The notes beneath the pieces were generated by a model. It was not told where the DNA came from. It saw nothing but the letters and a program-made list of their open reading frames with translations, and made no database searches. A stretch of DNA of 64,000 nucleotides from Aplidium turbinatum (taxonomy: Eukaryota; Chordata; Ascidiacea; Aplousobranchia; Polyclinidae). The stretch is taken from contig OU964918.1 in assembly GCA_918807975.1 (NCBI GenBank), forward strand, positions 58,140,477 to 58,204,476, written 5' to 3'. The position numbers and the translations under genes are program-made. This document shows, in pieces, positions 47,496 to 63,899 of the stretch. How positions within the stretch are numbered: the first letter of the stretch is position 1; each line of letters starts with the position of its first letter.

Positions 47496-47537
47496 CGGAA
47501 CTGACGACGCACTAACAAATGCGAAATATATTTTCTG
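47496..47537 (+). ncRNA. Hammerhead ribozyme, right arm
   Basis: Plus-strand mirror of 47395-47436: stem I CGGAA/UUCUG (one G-U), CUGACGA, shorter stem II GCA/UGC, GAAA, the same stem III and U. Confidence 0.6.
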
Positions 47538-48589
47538 TTACATCTACTGACTACTGATCCTTGTTACCTTAGCAATTGAGGTTTTAGCTTTCTAGATATG
47601 GAACAGGGATCGTTTTAGAACAAGACTAGGTCAGAAAGCGAGGCAGACTCCGACTCAGCTCAGCAGCAGCCTAGAGCAGTTAGCTACGGTTTTATGTATT
47701 TCATTTTTGCGACATAATAGTAAGATTTTTCTTGTATAATCAGTTCAGTTACAGTTGTTTTATAAGCAAGCTTGATGGCTGCGTTGCTGTTAGCAGTTGT
47801 TTGAAGTAGTTTATATAGCTAAGTGTACATTTAGAGTTAGTGTTGAGACGAGCGAGCTATATTCTTTTGAAGATGAAAACTTGGGAAAATGATGGGAAAA
47901 GCATATCCAAAAGTTGTGCAAAACCACTAACATTGTTGACTATGTTCCCTTCCACTTATCTCTGTGAATCAGCATTTTCAAGTGTTGTTGCTTTGAAGTC
48001 AAAATTTCGAAACAAGCTGTTAGATCTGAAGTCAGATTTGCTTTGTGCAGTATCCAAAATCGCACCCAATATTGCATCGATTGTACACAAAAAAAGCGCA
48101 AATGTCTCACTGAAACTATTGATGCCGTTCTTTACGTTAAATGTTGTTTTTGTTGAATAACGCTGTTTTATATTTTTAATATGGTAAAATAGATAAAATT
48201 AGATTTTGGGTAATGGGACTTTGATCTGGACAGAAATGGGTAATAAGGGAAAAAAGGTTAAGAACCCCTGCTTTAGATCCTTTCAATCCCGTCACTCCTC
48301 TCTTACCAGGGGGTCCCTGGATCCTGGTGGCTAATTGATTGGAGGATGCTTTTGGTGAACCACTTCCATCTCCATCACATTGAAGGTTACATGTTCCCAA
48401 GTCAAACTGAGCCTGGCAGCCCAAAGCCAACATCACGAGTACGACAACACTTACAAATGTCATGAATACGCTGCAAGAAAAACATTGTTAAAACTCAATA
48501 GGTTCTTGCTTATTTCATTCATTTAGCTTTTGAATCCGTGCGCTCATGAAGCTATAATTCGTTCTGAGCCTAACAACATTAAGAAGTGG

Positions 48590-49010
48590 CGTAGCCAAGG
48601 AGAACGGTTAGGGGTTTCAACCCCGTTTGGCACACGTGTGACGTCACGATATTGACAATGATGCTTTCAGTTTCTTTATGTTTCTAAAACAAAGTTTGCC
48701 TAATTTTAAACGAAACTGCATTAAAAGAGCGAGTTTTGCCAATACCAAACATTCAAATATCTCAGCTATGAATTAGCAACAAGAAAACATAGAGACTTAG
48801 CTTTATTTCAGAAAAATGCCCTAGAAAACATGATCTTATCCTTTTGCTATGCCACCGGACAGCACCATTTTACAGGAATATTCATACCCACATTTTTGTT
48901 GAAAATGCTCTCAGAATGCACCAAGTTCAAAGTAATTTTTCAACATTTTTGATTTTGCCGTCACCCCCCCCCCCCCTTTCAAAATTCCTGGCAACGTCAA
49001 AGGTCTAAAA
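48590..49010. mobile_element. Non-autonomous DNA element with TGGCGTAGCCA ends
   Basis: The left end reads GTGGCGTAGCCAAGGAG. The right end, on the opposite strand, reads TGACGTTGCCAGGAATTTTG followed by a poly-G run (poly-C at 48963-48975). Target duplication unclear. Confidence 0.45.
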
Positions 49011-51190
49011 TAACTATCAAAGCCATGACTCTGTACCGACTCCGTTTTCTGTACTAAATAAAATACTTTAAACACAGAAAATAGACCTGAGATGCTAATT
49101 TATGTAATATTGCTTGTTCACCAATAGATAAAACATCAGAGATTCATTCAACTTAGTGCTTGATGAGTAAAAACAATTACTGTAACAAGTCAAGTACACC
49201 ACTTGGTAGGTGACACAAGAACTACTTTGATTCTCATTACAATATACCTACTGGCTTCTTCATATTGCATCACTTAGTCTGGAATCTCATTGTCACAACT
49301 GCAAATTTATATCAAAATATCTCTCGATTTGTGTAGGAACTTTTTTCTTGCTATTCCTGACTATGCCGCCAGAAACTTTTTTTCTTGTTGTTGCCAATTT
49401 GAATATCAAGCCTGCTTCGAGAAATAAATTTTGTCAACTAAAATATTCTTCATCTATTGCTGCAAATGATTTAGATAAACTTTCCATGGCTGTGCAACCT
49501 GAATTTCTGACAGATAATGATTCGAATAGGTCAATACGAAATGACGCTTGTATTGGAATTACTCGTGTGAGCACCATTTCGCTCCTTCTCCCCTTCCTTA
49601 AAATGCACAAGTGGGCCCCTATATGTCGAGTGTCAGCGCTTAAAATGTTTCTCAAACCATGGACTTGTTTACAAATAGTACAGGAAAGCGTTAGGTAATG
49701 GCGGCAAATTATTTCAAACTAAGAAAAACATTTGCATTAATCCTATTAGCGAAGAGTAAACAATTATCAGATATTTTAAAAAAGATTAATTAATGTCCCA
49801 ACAATGCAGTGACGGATTTAGCAACCATAATTGGAAAATGAACTAAAGCACTACTACTTTTAAACGTTTTGACACAGCATACCGGCAGAGGAATTATTGT
49901 CATTCGGCGTACCGGTCACACATTAAAAAAAAAAGACTAACCCTACTACAGGGTAAGTCCAACCTTTCTTTTAAAAATCTAAATTCAACAAATTTACAGT
50001 TTTTGACTACCATTTCACTAGCGGTGTGTGGTTTTTGAGCTTTAACAGTTTTACCGCAACTTCATAGGATGCACGCAAAGATTTCACATTTATATTAGAG
50101 AGTCTGTTTATCTATATTTGCGCAGCTTTTAATTTGTTTCATTTCAAAAAATTTTCATGTAACCAAGCTTTGTCATTTGAAAAATTTAGTGATACGCCAG
50201 GGATAACAGATCTTTTTCATTGCATGGGTAACAATAAAGTACTTAATACCGAGAAACAAAAACAGCCTAAACGTGGTGAAAAACACATTCGAATCAAAAC
50301 AATACTGAGTATACTATTTTCAAACTAATCGCGTACCGGAAGTCAAGTGTTCGTGTATTGGCACCGCACACGTACCACAGTTTGAGTAGCACTGAACTAC
50401 AATTTTAACAAAGCAAGGCAAAAAATGTAAGATAGATAGACAATATGCAACGGAAATGTTAAGAAGCGATTTCTCAAGTCAAATAAAAAAAATATGACTT
50501 ACCATCAAGTTATTTGATTTTTTAAGTTTTCTTTACAAATTGTAAAAGCTTTTTGATGCTGTGTTGTCAGATAAATTATCTACACCATGTGAAAATTTGA
50601 TTTATGTATCTTGTGAAGTTTTGGAGTTACACGAGCTCAAAGTGCTATTGTCGAACAGACCTCCTCTCCCCACCCCGGGCACAGGTCAACTTGCAAAATA
50701 ACGTCACATGAAATAGGATTAATAAAATAGTTGGAATAGAGGTATGGGGAGATTGCCTAAATCTATGCATGCTCAATATTGCAGAAATGCCGGTTATGTT
50801 ATAAGATGTGGTTGAGAGAGCAAAGTAAGCGAGAAAATTTGCAAAACCAAAAAAAAAACACTACTGGTTTGCACTACAGTGTGCCAAGTATAAACTTGGT
50901 TTCTTTTTGTGTTTCCCTTTAATATGTTTTAGTTTAGGCTAGAGGCTAGTTATAACACTTTTGTTGTGTTTTAAACACGAGTTGAGAATTTGGATCAGAA
51001 AAATCCGACTTTGACTCCAAAGCAATGTAAAGGGATTGGAGTTTAACTAAAAACAATAAAACACCTACTTTTGCTACAAATACGCCGAAATCCTTCAGTC
51101 TCAACAGTCTTTACATTAGGAGGTTTTCGAATGCAGGTCACAGACACTTGAAAAGATTTTGGTGGGCCCTCAGTCGCAATTGCGAAAAGC
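49011..51190. other. No gene recognised
   Basis: A 116-codon plus frame (49348-49698) and a 64-codon frame (50134-50328) have protein-like composition but no recognised family. CAGTGACGGATTTAG at 49812 and the inverse of CAGTGCTACTCAAACTGTGG near 50390 look like ends of unrelated DNA elements. Confidence 0.35.
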
Positions 51191-51339
51191 GGTAAATACC
51201 GCCTTGAATGCTTTAAGCCAGAGGTCCTCAACTACAGGGTCGCAACCCAATCATGGGTCACGAAAAGGTTGCTATCGGGTCGCGAAATCTTAAACTGTTC
51301 TCACAGAATCTTAACTGCTGAAGACTTTGCAAAAATTCT

Positions 51340-51720
51340 ATAATTTTAATTATTGAACTAAGCTTCAATTGTGAAGAGTTTTTTGTCTAAAAAAATGATA
51401 TCTTGCCCTGCCATGCCGGCCTTTAGTTCTCTAAGAAAAATCTGTGCTCTTTCAAGTCTCGTTTGCTTTTGGAGAGGTATAAGGAATTTCCGTTTTCTCA
51501 TCTTGTAACGAGACAACTGAAAATCCTTTCCACAATGGTTCTCATTGAAATGCTGCTCACATTCATGTCTTTGGTCATTTGACGGATATATCTGTATTAA
51601 AACATAGTAAACGGTGGATTTGGCAACTTTTAAGAGCTTATCGCAGAGTTGGCTTTCTCCGCGCGATGCTGAATGATGGCTGCTTCATTTTGGCTCATTT
51701 TAGACATTACAATCAATGCT
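51340..51720 (-). mobile_element. Tc1/mariner-type transposase relic
   Basis: Minus-strand frames give a decayed helix-turn-helix part (KMSQNEAAIIQHRAEKA), then MTKDMNVSSISMRTIVERI and, in another frame, RYKMRKRKFLIPLQKQTRLE then RAQIFLRELKAG and DIIFLDKKLFTIEA. The last is the first catalytic-aspartate block of Tc1/mariner DDE domains. Frameshifts and stops; the 3' half is missing. Confidence 0.6.
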
Positions 51721-51855
51721 TAGCCTACGATTAATGTTCACAATTAGACCTAAATTTTAGAGAGTTTAGCAAGATATCCAGTTTCTGAAAAAGCATATTA
51801 GTTACATTCAATCAAATACAATTATGACTTTCTAAAATATGTTTCACCCTAAAAA

Positions 51856-51962
51856 GGAGAGTATCAGAAGGTGTTTGTTCAAATAGAATTTATTCTATAA
51901 TATACTGTATTTATACTTTTAGAAATAATTCTATTTGAATAAGGACCTTCTGATGATCCCCC
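51856..51962. repeat. Inverted repeat
   Basis: ATCAGAAGG-TTCAAATAGAATTT and its inverse around an AT-rich centre. Confidence 0.6.
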
Positions 51963-52280
51963 TTAGTGAAACAGGCTGTGGAGGTTTTAGAAAGTAGTAA
52001 CTATATTTGCTGAAATTTGCTTTGCTTAGCTTTTTTGCTTGACATTAAGCACTTTTTGTAGCAATAATAGTAATTATTGTTTAAGTGACATTCAATATGT
52101 TTAATCATAAAATGAAAAAAGGCCAAAGAATAGTGAAAAAATACAATACAACGCAAAAGAACAACTGCACGCCCAGCGAGCTGGTGCTAGAGAAAAGCCC
52201 AATTACGGATCCATAGGATGCACTGCCTGATAATTATACGTTCAAGAAAAATATTTGAATATATAGAAAAATATATTTTC

Positions 52281-52627
52281 ATGAATAACTGCAGACAGTG
52301 CATACCGTTTCGACCTTCGGGACTTCTCAGTGCAGTAGGTACACTGCTATGGCCATGGAGATATATACCTCCATGTGACATTTTCCCATTTTCGATACCT
52401 AAGTTCCAAAAATGATACTACTGCCAACCTTGCCAAAGTGCTCCAACTGCAAGCAGTGAGCTTTGCGCAATGCATAGCAAGGTGCCTCCAGTTAAGTTCT
52501 CAATCGGCGTAAGCCAAGATCTTCCATAACTGCAGACAGTACACACCGTTTCAGCCTTCCGGCCTTCTTAGTACAGTAGGTACACTGGTATGGCCATGGA
52601 CATATATACCTCCATGTGACTTTCTGT
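52281..52627. repeat. Direct repeat pair of about 100 bp, 245 bp apart
   Basis: The segment with AACTGCAGACAGTGCATACC and ACCTCCATGTGAC at 52281-52387 recurs at 52526-52627. Probably two copies of one short element. Confidence 0.7.
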
Positions 52628-52639
52628 TCACCTGGTAAG

Positions 52640-54915
52640 TAATAGTAACAAGCAATCATTCTTCTTTGTCGGGTGTTACAATCGTGCACGATGTAAAGTG
52701 ACAAGCTATGCCGTTGTGTCACCGACGTTTCTATATTTAAAAAATAGATCTAAAATTTAATGTAGGTTTTTTCATTTTATTATTATGTTAAAATAAGCGT
52801 TATTTTCTTGATCTTCCCTCTCATTTTAACAGTTCGGAAATTAGAAGGGTAGACATGTTGCCGTTAGTTCTATGTAAGTTAACGTAAGCGCACAAAATCA
52901 AAAAGGTTTGATAGCCGTTAGCATGCTAGACCGTCCTCCGTAAAAAAGATTTCAAGAAAAGTTATTGGAGAATCTCTCGTTAGCGGAAGCAGAGGTGGCA
53001 TTTTGAAATAAAATTTTTTAACGGAAAAGAGGTGGCTGTTATCAAATCATTGCTTGGCACAAAGAAAGCAAAGTTTGTATTTTTAAGAAGGGAAGCTAAA
53101 GGCTACTGTTAATTTAAACGATATCATTGTTTAATTCCTCAGTTTTCAAAACGTTCTCTACATTTTTTCTAGTTTTCTTGTGTTACGCAAAGTGTTGCCA
53201 GATTTTCTGCACATTTTCAGATGAAATGCTATTTTTAATAAAATAGCTAAAAATCAGCCAATGTGTTTGCAAATTTTGGAATGGATTTACCAAATAAGCA
53301 TTAATTTACTTTTGAGCAAATAAAGAATAGCATTTATGCTGAAACAATAAAAACTGGCAACACTATTATTCAACACACTCCAATTTGAGAAGGTAGTTTC
53401 GCTTCCCGTACTTCTAGAAATCTCTTCAATAAACTAAGAAAAAAAAAGATCGATACGACAGATTGGTTGCTTTTATATCATAATTACTGTAAAATCGATG
53501 AATTTACTTTTGTTCCTAGTTGGATTCAATGAACAGTCTCCTAATAACTGTGTCTTTGACTGAAAAACAATTTAATTGATAATTAGGTTAAATTTCTGTT
53601 TGCTATTCAGTGGCTAACACGTTTTAGACAGAAGTATAAAGTATATTGATTGAAGTGAAGTAGTAATGAGAGAATTATGGTCGGCTTTGTTGACTTAGCA
53701 AAGTTAAGTGACCTACAACCCAAAAAAAGCATTAAATTTTTCTGTGAAAAATGAGTGGGAATCCACTATATCGCAAAGCTGGTGGAACATCATACTAGTT
53801 TTTATTAGCCTTTGTTATAAATGCCTTTTTTATGTTGATTTAACGTTTAGAGATGTTAAATCACCACAAAGAAACAGATTTTGCTAGCTGAAGTGGTTTA
53901 TATCCGATGCTGAATTTGGTGACGTAAATAAAGCTTTCATTATTCCGCCAAATGACGTTGTTGTTCATGACGATTCAAATAAGCGATTAAGATACGACGC
54001 AAGTTTGTGTTACTTTATTGCTAAGTGGTGTTAGTTATTGCTGGGCTACAAGTTAAGTCCTTAATAATTTTTGCCCTACGTTTCTTTAAGTTTATTTTTG
54101 TCTGATTTGGAATTATTATTATTAATTGTTTATTGTTCTTTGTCCGGTGTGGCGACTTTGTAGTGCACGTGAGAAAAACCTTTTTGTCGCCGTTCCAAGA
54201 TTTTTTATTTTAAAGTCTTATGTCGCCATAAGCATTTTCTTATTTTGTTGAAGTTTTCTCACTTGACCTTATTCCTTGGGTCATTTCTTTCTTTCAAAAG
54301 TGCAGGAAGATATTAGGATTGGTACGTTACCATTGGTTCTATGTAACTTACTATAACAGCACAGAAACAAAATGACTTGATAGCAGAGTGGCATGCTATA
54401 GCGTCCTTCATGAAAAAGGCTTAAAAAAGTAAATAAAGATTTGCATCCGGTAACTTGCATTAAGGCACTTACTAATGAATCTTTGCTCAAGCACAAAAAG
54501 AAAGAAGAAAGGAATAGGCTAATGTTATTTTAAATGACGTCACTGATCAATTTCCTACTTCAAATATTTTCTTTATCATTTTATGCTTCCAGGTATTTCC
54601 TTCTTTTCAGTGTGTGAGACTTTATCGGGTTGCTTGAGGAAGCGTGGGATAATTTATCACACAGGAGCAATTCGATTGAATTTCAATTCTTCAGGTATTT
54701 TTTAATTACCTTAATCCTTTTTAGTTATGAATGTGATTTAAGTGAAGGATTTTTCTTACCGAAATGTAAAAATTACTGCTTAATAAATAATAATTCGTCA
54801 CTAAATTTAAGACACAATGACGTCATAATATATTTACAAAATGTTGTTCATAAACAACTTCATGAGGAAAAAGATAAAAAAATTTGGGTCAGTTTTAAAC
54901 TGATTATAAATGAAA
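52640..54915. other. No gene recognised
   Basis: Two segments (near 52860-53000 and 54290-54440) resemble each other, sharing TTAGTTCTATGTAA-type and GATAGC-G-GCATGCTA phrases, so an old direct duplication is possible. No exon identified. Confidence 0.35.
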
Positions 54916-54919
54916 CACA

Positions 54920-55100
54920 ACCAGCTGAGTGACCGAGTGGCTATCGCCTTCTGCTCTAGTGCTTGTAGATCTAATATCGATTCCAGATTGGGTCATACCG
55001 ATGACTTTATAAGCGGTATCAAATGTGTTCTTTTTTGAATAAAGCAGTGAGAATAAGACCAGTTTTTCCAATCTTCTAAGTGCATTCTTTGTCAACTGGG
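54920..55100 (+). repeat. tRNA-like SINE candidate
   Basis: CTGAGTGACCGAGTGGCTAT resembles an A-box and ATATCGATTCCAGA a B-box about 40 bases later. Single copy here, family not matched. Confidence 0.3.
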
Positions 55101-55107
55101 AGCAAGG

Positions 55108-55420
55108 ACAAGTTTAACGGATGGGGGCTCGGGGCACTTTTAGATCGGGGACCCCGTCGTGTAAAAAGTTTTTCGCGCCGAGGGCTCGAAAAGCTTTCAA
55201 CTTGAAAGTCACCCACACCGCTAATACCTTTACGCCAAGCTTAGTCACCACCTTGTGACTAAAAATTAACCTTGAAAGAAAAAAGAGGCATTTTACAGAA
55301 ACTTCAAATGCTGAAAGAAAATAATAATAACAACACAAAATCACATTTTTACACGTCGGGGATCCCTTCAAAAGGGGGTCCCGAGAAAACTTCACCTTAT
55401 GCCCCCCCTAAATCTGTACA
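55108..55420. repeat. Repeat with G/C-rich inverted ends
   Basis: Starts GGGGGCTCGGGGC and ends in GGGGGTCCCGAG ... GCCCCCCC. Internal GGGGACCCCGTCGTG and CGTCGGGGATCCC are inverse-related. Likely a non-autonomous DNA element. Confidence 0.35.
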
Positions 55421-56240
55421 ACGTTTTTGGTAGTTCCTGGAAACAAAATTTTTTTGATACAACTAAAAAAATGTAACTTTAGTGACAAAAAATCGCCCTA
55501 ATGATTACTTGTTATTAGTAACAAACTATCCCCGGTCGACATGATTTTTATTTTTGAATAAAAATATCACTTTTTAAGTAAGTTTCTAATTATGAATATG
55601 AAGTCACTTCGTCCCCATCACGTCGGGATTTTTACAGTTTGCGATTTAAAATGTTTGCAATACAGCCTGTTTTAAGAAACATGTCCTATTATTGTGTCAT
55701 TGTTGCTATTGTAGCAGTTGAATTAATAAGTTAATGTCATAAAAAGTTAATTGTTACATCACTGAAGAGCATTGCTTTCTATGATTGAACTAGCCTTGTT
55801 AGATTTATTTGATGTCAAATTTGCATCTTCTCAATGTAAGGCCTACTCGGAATCTGTGGCCAACGGCCAAATATGCAACAAGAATGAAAGAAAAATGTTT
55901 TGAAACTCTATAGCTTTGCTCCTTAGATATAGCCTATAATAAAAGTTTATCAAATTACTCGGTAAAAAGACATTTCCGATGAAAGACACTATATGTTTTT
56001 AGACATTTCCAACACTGTAAGGGACAGCTAAAATGCCAGAACGAAAACTTTATTGGGGCTAACTGAATTGGATTCCAGCTTGTTTGTCAATCGTCAAAAT
56101 TCTTATTGATAAGCGATTAAAAAAAACAAAAAAAACTTAGGATGTGCGTATATTTCCGAGTTGTTGCTTGCATAAAAGTGGTAGTGGGACACAACACTTA
56201 CCATACAATGGGCCATATGTGAAGTAAGATTGAAAACCAC
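55421..56240. other. No feature recognised
   Basis: AT-rich sequence with no open frame or bounded repeat. Confidence 0.4.
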
Positions 56241-56393
56241 AGATGTTTCAGGGGCGTATTAACCGCTCCCAGGACACTCCGGCCGGGTGGGACGGCTGTT
56301 TAAAAGCTCACTCATTACAGTCTTCTGAATGTTTTTGAGTTATCTAAAAATATAATAAGCTGTTACAGAAGCACGATATTTAATACCTTAAAT

Positions 56394-56779
56394 CAGGGGT
56401 GGGCAACTTTTTTAACACAAGGGCCACTTAGGAAAATGTAATGCTTACAAGAGAGCCGCACATCAAATAAACACTAATTCATATTTTCAGCAATGGAGCT
56501 TATCTTATTGAAATTTTGTACAAGAATGTCATCCTCCTGCAGCGAATTCAATTCAAGCTGAATTTCTACAGGCGCAAAACTTATTTTACAGGTAGGCTAC
56601 AGGGGAGTGAAAAACGTTCATATCACTTCTTAAGCTTCGAAATTGTCTAAATCGAGATAAAAATAGCCTTAATCTAAATAGCCTTATTTGGGGAAAATAG
56701 TTGAAAGAAGATGAAGGGCCGCACAAAAAATTGAAATAGGCCGCATGCGGCCAGCGGGCCGCACGTTTGCCCACCCCTG
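56394..56779. mobile_element. Non-autonomous hAT (386 bp)
   Basis: Starts CAGGGGTGGGCAACTTTT and ends, on the other strand, CAGGGGTGGGCAAACGTGCG. Flanking 8-mers do not match, so the duplication has decayed or the ends are slightly off. Confidence 0.65.
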
Positions 56780-57129
56780 CCATCATGTAAGGCCGTATTT
56801 ATTGCTTTCCACAACCCCGACTTGGGGACCCACGTCCATCAAAGGGCCCATACATATTTAGTTGGTCCAGCGTTTTTTGGTTACTTGAAATAAAAAATGA
56901 GAAATTATTGCTACAAAATCTCGACATACAATAGCTCACATCAATGAGATTTTATGTTGTCAGTCATGGTTTGGTATGACCATTTCCAATTTAGTGAACC
57001 AGCAAATCTATGCTGCTTTGTTAGAATTTATTGAAAAACAATAAATGTTATCCTCTCACATATTTGAAAAGTGTCTTTCAACAGCTAATATAACGGGACT
57101 TGTAACGCTCATGAAATGGCGGAAATGTT

Positions 57130-57315
57130 GGATGTTCACAGGCAGTAGCTTTGACTGGAATAGTTCAGGTGTGGAATAGATAGGTGAAGCTGTGAACAGC
57201 TCAGATATGTTTTCGTAGTTTTGCCTGCTCAAAGGCGCTGTATATAACGTACTATAAATAAGTAAAGGTGTGGACAGCTCAGATATACTTTCGAAGTTCT
57301 ACCTGCTAACAGGCT
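57130..57315. repeat. Two-copy tandem repeat
   Basis: GGTGTGGA-AGCTCAGATAT-TTTCG-AGTT followed by TGCCTGCT/ACCTGCT occurs twice, about 105 bp apart. Confidence 0.6.
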
Positions 57316-57754
57316 ATACCATACTAAGCTGTAAAAACCTTTCAAGAAAAAAAAATATTAAAAGTTTTTTGTTGTCTTAAATAATTTTTTTTTAATGTAC
57401 GCTAAGGTAAACTTTCTATTAAAACTTTTACAGATATACGATTTTAACTTGATATATTTTGTTAAATACAAATTGTGTTTGTTGATAGGAAGAAAAATAA
57501 ACAGATTGATGCGACAAAAGTGTCCAAAAAGTGATCCAAAAGATTAAATCTATAAAAATTTTCTTGGAGAATAAGACCTCCAACTACTTTCAAATTTTTT
57601 ATTAACATGTTTCCGTATTGTTCATTTATCTTAAAAATTTTGTTTTCTTAAAACTCTAGCGTCTCTCTAATTTTGGTTTCTAAATCCATCATTGCATTGT
57701 CGGTGTGGTGTAGCGCGTGTCGTCACGCACCACGTCTCTCTTGCCGACAGCGCA

Positions 57755-58110
57755 GTCTTCTTCTTCTTCTCTCGTTTGACTTGTAGTAGCTTAGGTTGGC
57801 AATGCCTTCTCGTGCAGCCAAGATACGGTAGTTGGGTCCAGTTGTCGAATACCAGTGATTCCACTTGACGGCCGTAAGATGGAACATTCGTGGAGTATGT
57901 GTTGCATTGTTTGTTCTACCGCTCCGCAGACACATATCGGCGAATTATGCAATCCCCACCTAAACAGATTAGCTCCAGCACGTCCACGTGGTGAGCCCTG
58001 GATTCGACTGATGACAACAAACCGACAAGTAGCAAAGCGCAGTGTGAGTTTGCCGATTGCCTGGCTTGGCTTCTCTTGGTTTCTTTCGTGTTGGTTCATT
58101 CTCTAGTTTT
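57755..58110 (-). mobile_element. LINE 3' end with CCHC-like tail
   Basis: Minus frame 58099-57791 encodes RFATCRFVVISRIQGSPRGR, then ANLFRWGLHNSPICVCGAVE and QTMQHILHEC, the C-terminal cysteine/histidine block of many LINE polymerases. The 3' end is a GAAGAAGAAGAA run at about 57758-57770. Different family from 18945/42538. Confidence 0.65.
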
Positions 58111-58540
58111 CAGCAGTGTAGCAGTGCAATCGGCAGTTTAAGTAGAGTCTTGTTTTAGTTTGTCATGTAATACTTTCTGTTAACATTCTTTAAAGCTAGT
58201 TTTCAATTGCAAGATAATCACGTTTTAAGTTTATTAAAGCCTACTTTACTGAAATGAGTTTGTTGGTTTCAATGTAGGTCATGTCAGTCGGTACATTAAT
58301 TAATCTTTTTTTTAAGTCTGAGAACTGTGTTTTTGCTAATATGATAAATGCACTTTCTTTTCCTTTCTAACACTTTCTTGCGCAATCTATAAACGCGTTG
58401 ATGGTTTGAGAAACATTTCATGCACCATCAATAAACATAGAGGCCCAATTGTGGATTTCGAGGAGGGGCGAATGATTCTCATGCACCCTGAGAGTGATTA
58501 CTTGAATCTTATCGTATGAAAATTCGAATGTTTGATTGTC

Positions 58541-58739
58541 TTATCCAGGCTTACGCCGGGTGATTGAAGATTCAGATTAGGTGGAAAACATGGAAGCCAA
58601 TCTTCGTGACCGCCTTCTGGCATATCTTTAAGTGTCCTGCCAAAGACACAGCAACATGCTCATGAGCACTGAGCAGTGTCGAACCGAAGCCCTTTCAAGT
58701 GTCGTTCCAGGGCTCTCACCACTCGGTAATGCAGTCGAC
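58541..58739 (-). repeat. tRNA-derived SINE, family I, copy 4
   Basis: Minus strand: head CATTACCGAGTGGTGAGAGC, B-box CTTCGGTTCGACAC, body with GATTGGCTTCCATG, 3' end GGCGTAAGCCTGG. Full length. Confidence 0.8.
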
Positions 58740-59418
58740 AAAATATTTGAATCATTATAATTATATAACAACGTCATGTTGTAGAGTGATAGAAACTGTA
58801 TCAGTCATTCCCAGCAGCAGTGAATGGATAATATTTTATTTGACATAATTTATTTCTAGTAGCAGAGGCAGATATTCAAATTGACAGCAGCAAGAAAAAA
58901 AGTTTCTGGCGCATTGCAAAAAATAGAAAAAATCTTCCTGTACCAAGCGGAAAGTACTTTGATATAAATTGCGGTTGCGAAAGTGAGATTCCACAGTAGA
59001 TGCTACTATGTGAAGACGCCAGTAGGTATTTTTTAATGAGAATCAAACTTGTCCTCATATCACCGCCCAAGTGGTGTCGTTGACTCGTTAGATATCAAGC
59101 ACAAGTTCAAAATTCAATAAATCCATGATGCTTTTTCTTTTGCAGAGCTAATAATTACTAAAATTGGAATGTCAGTTCTATTTTCTGTGTAAAAGTAGTT
59201 AAATTTTTTATGATAACAATCTTGTTTAGGTGTTATGTAAAATATAAAGCATTTGATATCACAATTTTTAAAAAAGTTATGGCTTTGGTAATTATTTGAA
59301 AAACTTTGATCTTAGCGAAAGGTTGTAATGCTCAGGACGAACTATGGCTTCATCAGCTTATTGATGATGAGCAAAAAACCTACAAATTTTTAAACAATGT
59401 TATTTTTGCAGATTAATC

Positions 59419-63724
<4,306 letters not shown>

Positions 63725-63899
63725 TAGGAGCCCACTCATATTTAATTCGTGCAGCGTTTTTCGGCTTGTAATTTTACAAATATTTCTTTGCAATGTTGTA
63801 TTTGTTGTTCACTCGCTTCGCTTGCTCAATTCCCGGGCTCAATCACATTTTGTTCATCTCGGCGATATTGCGCAAGCATAGTTGGGGATTAAGGAAGTG

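Larger units (their letters stand above)
47341..47592. mobile_element. Foldback element with paired hammerheads, nested in the hAT
   Basis: Arms about 47341-47445 and 47480-47592 share AGCTAAAACCTCAATTGCTA and GGTAACA outer sequence and TAACTGCCCTTTATC inner sequence. Loop of a few tens of bases. A hammerhead motif in each arm reads outwards. Confidence 0.75.
47072..48270 (+). mobile_element. hAT transposon inserted in the collagen exon of paralogue C
   Basis: 1199 bp. Ends CAGTGGTTCTTAACCT and, on the other strand, CAGGGGTTCTTAACCT. Perfect 8-bp duplication CTTTAGAT of host coding sequence (47064-47071 and 48271-48278). The plus strand keeps a hAT dimerisation block: FPSTYLCESAFSSVVALKSK followed by FRNKLLDLKSDLLCAVS. 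Internally deleted; a hammerhead foldback element (47341-47592) lies within it. Confidence 0.92.

Noticed and set aside
59330-59400. CTGATGA-type phrase upstream of paralogue D
   Set aside because: No GAAA block at the right distance and no stem II.
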